From the NCBI GenBank assembly GCA_037143795.1, contig JBAWXZ010000003.1:62001-126000 (forward strand): a stretch of 64,000 nt of DNA. Direction: 5' to 3'. Made by a program: the position numbers and the translations under genes. The stretch's first letter is position 1; every line of letters begins with the position of its first letter. The notes beneath the pieces are model-generated. The model saw only the letters and a list, made by a program, of their open reading frames with translations. It did not search any database and was not told the DNA's origin. Positions 61,985 to 64,000 of this stretch are shown here, one piece after another. Origin of the DNA: Firm-13 sp037143795 (GTDB lineage: Bacteria > Bacillota > Clostridia > Saccharofermentanales > Saccharofermentanaceae).

Positions 61985-62314
61985 ATGTTGTACGAACTTA
62001 GAATCTATCACATGCATCCGGGCCGCCTGCCGGCCATTCATAAGAGGTTCAGTGTTGTCACGCTGAATCTTTTCAAAAGACATGGCATCAAGGTCTGTGA
62101 CTTTTTCGAGGACGCAGACGGCGCCGATAAGATCTATTACATATGTGAGTTTGCCGACCGGAAACAAAGGGACGAAGCCTTTGCTTCTTTCGGGGAGGAC
62201 CCGGAGTGGAAGACTGCTTTCCAGGCGTCCCACGAAGACGGCGGACCCATCGTCGAGAAGATTGAAAGTATCTTTATGAACAGGGTTCCCTATATTACTC
62301 CGGACTGGAGCTGA
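61985..62314 (+). CDS. NIPSNAP-family protein
   Basis: A 109-residue protein with a NIPSNAP domain (ferredoxin-like alpha/beta fold), related to dimeric stress proteins. Motif YELRIYHMHPGRLPAIHKRF at the start, then VCDFFEDADGADKIYYICEFADRKQRDEAFASFGEDPEW. The activity is unknown. GGAGG 6 bases before the ATG decides the start; an earlier frame at 61949 is not supported. A terminator at 62440 follows. Confidence 0.8.
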   Translation: MLYELRIYHMHPGRLPAIHKRFSVVTLNLFKRHGIKVCDFFEDADGADKIYYICEFADRKQRDEAFASFGEDPEWKTAFQASHEDGGPIVEKIESIFMNRVPYITPDWS

Positions 62315-62439
62315 TGGTATTAATTAATATTCAGCTGCATTGATTGGATGTGTCCTTCTTTTTTGCTGCGGCAGGGTAAATGATTTTGTCCGGGCAGCAG
62401 AGCAGATACAAATCACTGTATCATTTTGATGGATATCTT

Positions 62440-62475
62440 TACCCGGACGGTCAGCGGGATCGTCCGGGTATTTTT
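62440..62475 (+). terminator. Rho-independent terminator
   Basis: TACCCGGACG and CGTCCGGGTA form a perfect 10-base stem with an 11-base loop and then T5. It ends the NIPSNAP transcript before the convergent kinase gene. Confidence 0.8.
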
Positions 62476-62488
62476 ATAAGACGGATTT

Positions 62489-64000
62489 TCAGAGTAATAG
62501 AGTCTGATAGATAGACTTCAGAGCAGAAAAATTATCACTATATGCTGTACAAAAACGTTCGTATGACTTCGTCGCATTCGTATCGGGATGATTCGTTGCT
62601 ATGGGACGGACAAATTTCTCCACTGTATTTTCAAGTGAATCAAATAAACCTACGGCATAGCCTGCAATAATACCTGTGCCTAAAACACCTGTATCCGTTC
62701 GGGATATTGTTGCCATAGGTATTCCAAGTATGTCGGATTTGATCTGACGCATCAGTGTGCTTTTTGCACCGCCGCCTACTGCAAGTATCTGTTTCGTCTC
62801 TAGTTCGGGTATCGATTGCTTCAAAATATCAAGATACAGATGATATTCATATCCGATTCCTTCCATTATGGAACGATATAAGTGGCCTCGTGTATGCCTG
62901 AGTGTCAGGCCAAGCCAGCTGCCGCGGACCATCCCGTCATTTGGACATACCCTTCCGGCAAAATGAGGTACGAATAAAAGGTTTTCGCTCCCTGGAGGAA
63001 GAGCGCGGGCTTCCTCCTCAAGCTCGTTATACGTAACCATGGCAGAGCCTGCAGATAATATTTGATCTTTATACCATTTTATGCACAAACCACCGCCGTT
63101 GATGTAAGCCATGGGAGTATAGAGTCCGTCAATAACGGAAGGTGCAAATAATAGTGTTTTATTTGCTGTGTCCGGGACAAACTTGTCGACAGCGCAGGCA
63201 AAGACTGAGGCAGTCCCGGCAACGTCAACCAGTACGCCGGGCTTTGTGACTCCGGCTCCGAAAATGCTTGCAGCCGTATCGCCGCATCCGGCAGCGACAG
63301 GCGTTCCCGCTTTCAGATGCGTTGCCTCTGCCATTTCAACTGAAATTCTACCGATGATATCAAAGGGCTTTACAATCTTCGGCATTTTGGCTGGGTCTAT
63401 TCCTGCGGCATGGAGCAAGTCTTCTGACCAGGACCGATTATGTGTATCTGCGAATCCGGAGAAATGAAGATAGGTATAATCTATAAATGCCTCTTCAGCA
63501 TTCAAATTACACAGGCGCATTACTGCATAGGCGGCAGGCAAGACAAAACGGGCGATATTAGCATAAGTTTCGGGTCTTTCATGTTTCCACCATAGAATCT
63601 TTGGTCCGTGTGCATAAGTGATGGGACAACCGGTCAGGCTGATGATTTTCTTCTCTCCGAGACCTCGTAAAAACTCCCAATATGCTCCGCAGCGCTGGTC
63701 AAGCCAGCTGTCGTATGGTGTGACTGCATGCCCGCTCTGATTGATTCCGATAATTCCTGCCATCTGCCCATCAATAGCCAGACTGACAATATTATTCGAA
63801 TCGACACCGGATTGATCAATAACTGAGCGGATTGTCTGAATACATGAGTCTACGATTTCATCAGCAACCTGTTCAACAACGTTAGCTTCTGGCTGGATAA
63901 GCCGGGAGGGGAGGAAGGCTTCGGCGATGAAAATTCCGTCGTCACGCAGCAAACCTGTTTTTGTACCCTGCGTACCGACATCAATACTAATTACATAACT
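62489..64000 (-). CDS. FGGY-family carbohydrate kinase, 5' end cut by window
   Basis: A sugar kinase related to xylulokinase and glycerol kinase, with at least 500 residues of the usual 490-520 visible. The phosphate-binding start DVGTQGTK is present at the extreme right end, but the initiating codon is outside. Further motifs are SLAIDGQMAG, the DSWLDQR substrate segment, GCGDTAASIFGAGV, DVAGTASVFA (nucleotide site) and ILAVGGGAKSTLM. FGGY hallmark GxGxxSxxW-like regions are also seen. Probably phosphorylates a pentulose or hexulose in catabolism. Which sugar is unclear. Confidence 0.85.
   Translation of the reverse strand, partial: SYVISIDVGTQGTKTGLLRDDGIFIAEAFLPSRLIQPEANVVEQVADEIVDSCIQTIRSVIDQSGVDSNNIVSLAIDGQMAGIIGINQSGHAVTPYDSWLDQRCGAYWEFLRGLGEKKIISLTGCPITYAHGPKILWWKHERPETYANIARFVLPAAYAVMRLCNLNAEEAFIDYTYLHFSGFADTHNRSWSEDLLHAAGIDPAKMPKIVKPFDIIGRISVEMAEATHLKAGTPVAAGCGDTAASIFGAGVTKPGVLVDVAGTASVFACAVDKFVPDTANKTLLFAPSVIDGLYTPMAYINGGGLCIKWYKDQILSAGSAMVTYNELEEEARALPPGSENLLFVPHFAGRVCPNDGMVRGSWLGLTLRHTRGHLYRSIMEGIGYEYHLYLDILKQSIPELETKQILAVGGGAKSTLMRQIKSDILGIPMATISRTDTGVLGTGIIAGYAVGLFDSLENTVEKFVRPIATNHPDTNATKSYERFCTAYSDNFSALKSIYQTLLL

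Noticed and set aside
1..64000. tRNA, rRNA, riboswitch or CRISPR array
   Set aside because: None was recognised by reading; covariance searches were not possible.

Overview
The window looks like chromosome from a strictly anaerobic Bacillota bacterium of class Clostridia. The evidence is a tungsten/molybdenum-type aldehyde oxidoreductase, an oxygen-sensitive glycyl radical enzyme with its radical-SAM activase, ChW (clostridial hydrophobic) repeats, strong GGAGG ribosome sites and TTGACA/TATAAT promoters. No rRNA, tRNA, CRISPR array, integrase or transposase was recognised.

Positions 1-6.6 kb carry a transporter fragment, small accessory proteins and a compact redox cluster: iron alcohol dehydrogenase, aldehyde:ferredoxin oxidoreductase and a MoaD-like sulfur carrier. 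From 6.6 to 18.2 kb there is a mosaic of housekeeping and surface genes: HAD phosphatase, SPFH membrane protein with a ribbon-helix-helix partner, three lipoproteins (one with leucine-rich repeats), a DnaQ-like exonuclease, an 8-oxoguanine deaminase-like amidohydrolase, azlCD with a divergent cupin regulator, and a CDP-alcohol phosphatidyltransferase.

Positions 18.2-25.5 kb hold a catabolic operon: a FadR-type regulator with its own operator, a glycyl radical enzyme, its activase and a PPOX-like flavoprotein. The substrate cannot be told. An AT-rich transglutaminase-like gene lies between this operon and a DUF4867 gene. Between 25.8 and 30.3 kb are a GyrI-like protein, a lipoprotein, a 46-residue membrane peptide, a HigBA toxin-antitoxin pair and a NERD-helicase.

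Positions 30.3-50.7 kb form an AT-rich island that looks like antiviral defence. Seven co-directional genes encode an SNF2 helicase, a sacsin-like ATPase, DUF6361, a phospholipase-D-type nuclease, a second helicase, a small putative zinc/HNH-like protein and an HNH nuclease. They are followed by a single-gene fusion of an SF1 helicase, a PD-(D/E)xK nuclease and a LexA-type self-cleaving peptidase, then a convergent PLD-helicase-DUF3427 gene with a Nudix partner. The LexA-fused nuclease-helicase is the best candidate for an undescribed system: all autoproteolysis residues are present with LexA spacing, so damage- or phage-triggered self-cleavage could switch the enzyme.

The right part (50.7-64 kb) returns to the host-like composition with interspersed accessory genes: a methyltransferase, an HNH nuclease, a secreted ChW protein, a membrane NERD-HRDC protein, a second toxin-antitoxin pair, an orphan antitoxin, a GGDEF-hemerythrin oxygen/redox sensor, a CorA-like transporter with a GMS signature, a Fic protein set between two 80-bp palindromic direct repeats, a NIPSNAP protein and an FGGY sugar kinase cut by the window edge.
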